A stretch of DNA of 64,000 bases from the NCBI RefSeq assembly GCF_025847275.1, contig NZ_JAOZEV010000008.1:62001-126000 (forward strand). The letters are read 5' to 3'. This DNA is from Flavobacterium frigoritolerans. GTDB lineage: Bacteria; Bacteroidota; Bacteroidia; Flavobacteriales; Flavobacteriaceae. Positions 63,113-64,000 of the stretch are shown in pieces (within the stretch, counting starts at the first letter, position 1; each line of letters begins with the position of its first letter). Under the pieces are notes generated by a model. The model did not search any database and was not told where the DNA came from. It saw only the letters and a program-made list of their open reading frames with translations. The position numbers and the translations under genes are program-made.

Positions 63113-64000
63113 ATGGCATTCATAAAATTATATCGTAAAAAATTAGAAGAGAATTATACTTTTCTCAACAACATTTTCATTTCAAAAAATATTAAATGGG
63201 GCGTTGTCTCTAAACTTTTATGTGGAAACAAAATATATCTTAAAGAGATAATTGCTTTGGGAGTTACAGAAATTCATGACTCACGAGTTAGTAACTTAAG
63301 GAAAATCAAAGCATTAGATCCAAACATTCAAACCGTTTATATTAAACCACCTGCAAAACGAAGCATTGCAAGCATTGTAAAATATGCCGATGTTAGTTTT
63401 AATACTGAAATTTATACCATACAGCTGCTTTCGCGTGAAGCCGAAAAACAAAATAAAATCCATAAAATCATTATTATGATTGAAATGGGAGATTTACGCG
63501 AAGGTGTAATGGGCGAAGATTTAGTTGAGTTTTATGGTCAGGTTTTAAGTCTTCCAAATATTGAAATTCGCGGTATTGGTACCAACCTTAATTGTTTGAG
63601 CGGCGTGATGCCTACTCAGGACAAACTAATTCAGTTAAGTTTATACAAGCAACTTATTGAAGCTAAATTTAATATCAGTATTCCGTGGGTTTCTGGCGGA
63701 ACTTCGGTTGCACTGCCTTTAATCATTAAAAATGCAAGACCAATGGAAGTTAACCATTTTAGGATTGGTGAAGCATTGTTCTTCGGGAAGGACTTATTTA
63801 CTGGAGAAACTATTGAAGGGATGCACAACGATGTTTTCAAGCTTTATACTGAGATTATCGAAATAACCGAAAAACCAGATATCCCAACTGGCGAATTGGG
63901 CGAAAATGTCGCTGGAAATACCTTTTCTATGAACGATACCGAAGATTTTGGCGGTACTTCATTGCGGGCAATCCTTGATATTGGTTTACTCGATATGCAA
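63113..64000 (+). CDS. Alanine/ornithine racemase-family PLP enzyme (partial)
   Basis: A frame open from ATG 63113 to the window edge gives 296 residues of an alanine-racemase-fold PLP protein. The PLP-lysine region reads WGVVSKLLCGN (Lys near residue 35). IHDSRVSNLRKI, MIEMGDLREG, IRGIGTNLNCLSGV and PWVSGGTSVALPL follow in the order typical of the group annotated as alanine/ornithine racemase or YhfX-like. FRIGEALFFGKD supplies the phosphate-binding end. It racemises an amino acid; which one is undetermined. The C-terminus is cut by the window edge. Confidence 0.88.
   Translation, partial: MAFIKLYRKKLEENYTFLNNIFISKNIKWGVVSKLLCGNKIYLKEIIALGVTEIHDSRVSNLRKIKALDPNIQTVYIKPPAKRSIASIVKYADVSFNTEIYTIQLLSREAEKQNKIHKIIIMIEMGDLREGVMGEDLVEFYGQVLSLPNIEIRGIGTNLNCLSGVMPTQDKLIQLSLYKQLIEAKFNISIPWVSGGTSVALPLIIKNARPMEVNHFRIGEALFFGKDLFTGETIEGMHNDVFKLYTEIIEITEKPDIPTGELGENVAGNTFSMNDTEDFGGTSLRAILDIGLLDMQ

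Overview
The window looks like a chromosome segment of a Flavobacterium-like member of the Bacteroidota. It is AT-rich, many genes are preceded by the TAnnTTTG promoter box typical of that phylum, Shine-Dalgarno sites are weak, and it carries type IX secretion (T9SS) proteins, a SprF/PorP protein and dispersed flavobacterial-type intergenic palindromes. No rRNA, ordinary tRNA, CRISPR array, transposase or prophage was seen.

Layout. 0.2-5.3 kb: a WGR-domain helical-repeat protein paired with a SWIM zinc-finger protein, then a small XRE regulator. 5.4-15.2 kb: an accessory island. It holds a PHP + SMC-like ATPase (TrlF-like), a 44-codon remnant of a YcgL-type nucleotidyltransferase, TatD, a T4-type polynucleotide kinase-phosphatase, a stand-alone ligase resembling the ligase domain of bacterial Pnkp, a Hen1 RNA 3'-end 2'-O-methyltransferase, a T4 Rnl1-type RNA ligase, a roughly 190-nt tRNA-like RNA, and a divergent HD-domain hydrolase. 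15.2-21.4 kb: a T9SS PKD/SprB-repeat adhesin and its PorP/SprF partner, bracketed by two copies of a dispersed repeat. 21.5 kb: a WYL-domain regulator. 22.8-29.2 kb: MarR regulator plus fadN-fadA-fadE fatty-acid beta-oxidation genes, with a four-helix-bundle gene lodged inside. 29.5-57.6 kb: mostly housekeeping and envelope genes (BCCT transporter, GH18 chitinase, SodC, SulP + carbonic anhydrase, Dps/OxyR, MnmD, IlvE, M49 peptidase, an ECF sigma cluster, Kup, RsmB-like methylase, ComM/YifB). 57.6-62.3 kb: a tandemly triplicated secreted-protein gene with its flanks. 62.5-64 kb: a GNAT acetyltransferase and the start of an alanine/ornithine-racemase-like gene that runs off the window.

Main finding. 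The 9.8-15.2 kb genes form an RNA-repair system in which a 19-bp inverted repeat, TACGCA-N7-TGCGCA, recurs before hen1, before the Rnl1-type ligase and between the tRNA-like RNA and the HD gene. A fourth, perfect copy (TACGCA-N7-TGCGTA) lies on the near side of the WYL regulator gene. In all four copies the repeat sits 9-10 nt upstream of an nnnnTTTG box on the minus strand. I infer a WYL-controlled RNA-damage regulon containing a structured tRNA mimic that keeps the acceptor stem, D-arm and T-arm but has its anticodon/variable region expanded by more than 100 nt. It parallels in logic the Salmonella rsr-yrl-rtcBA operon but uses different proteins. The protein families are well supported by motifs. 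The regulatory link and the role of the RNA are inference.
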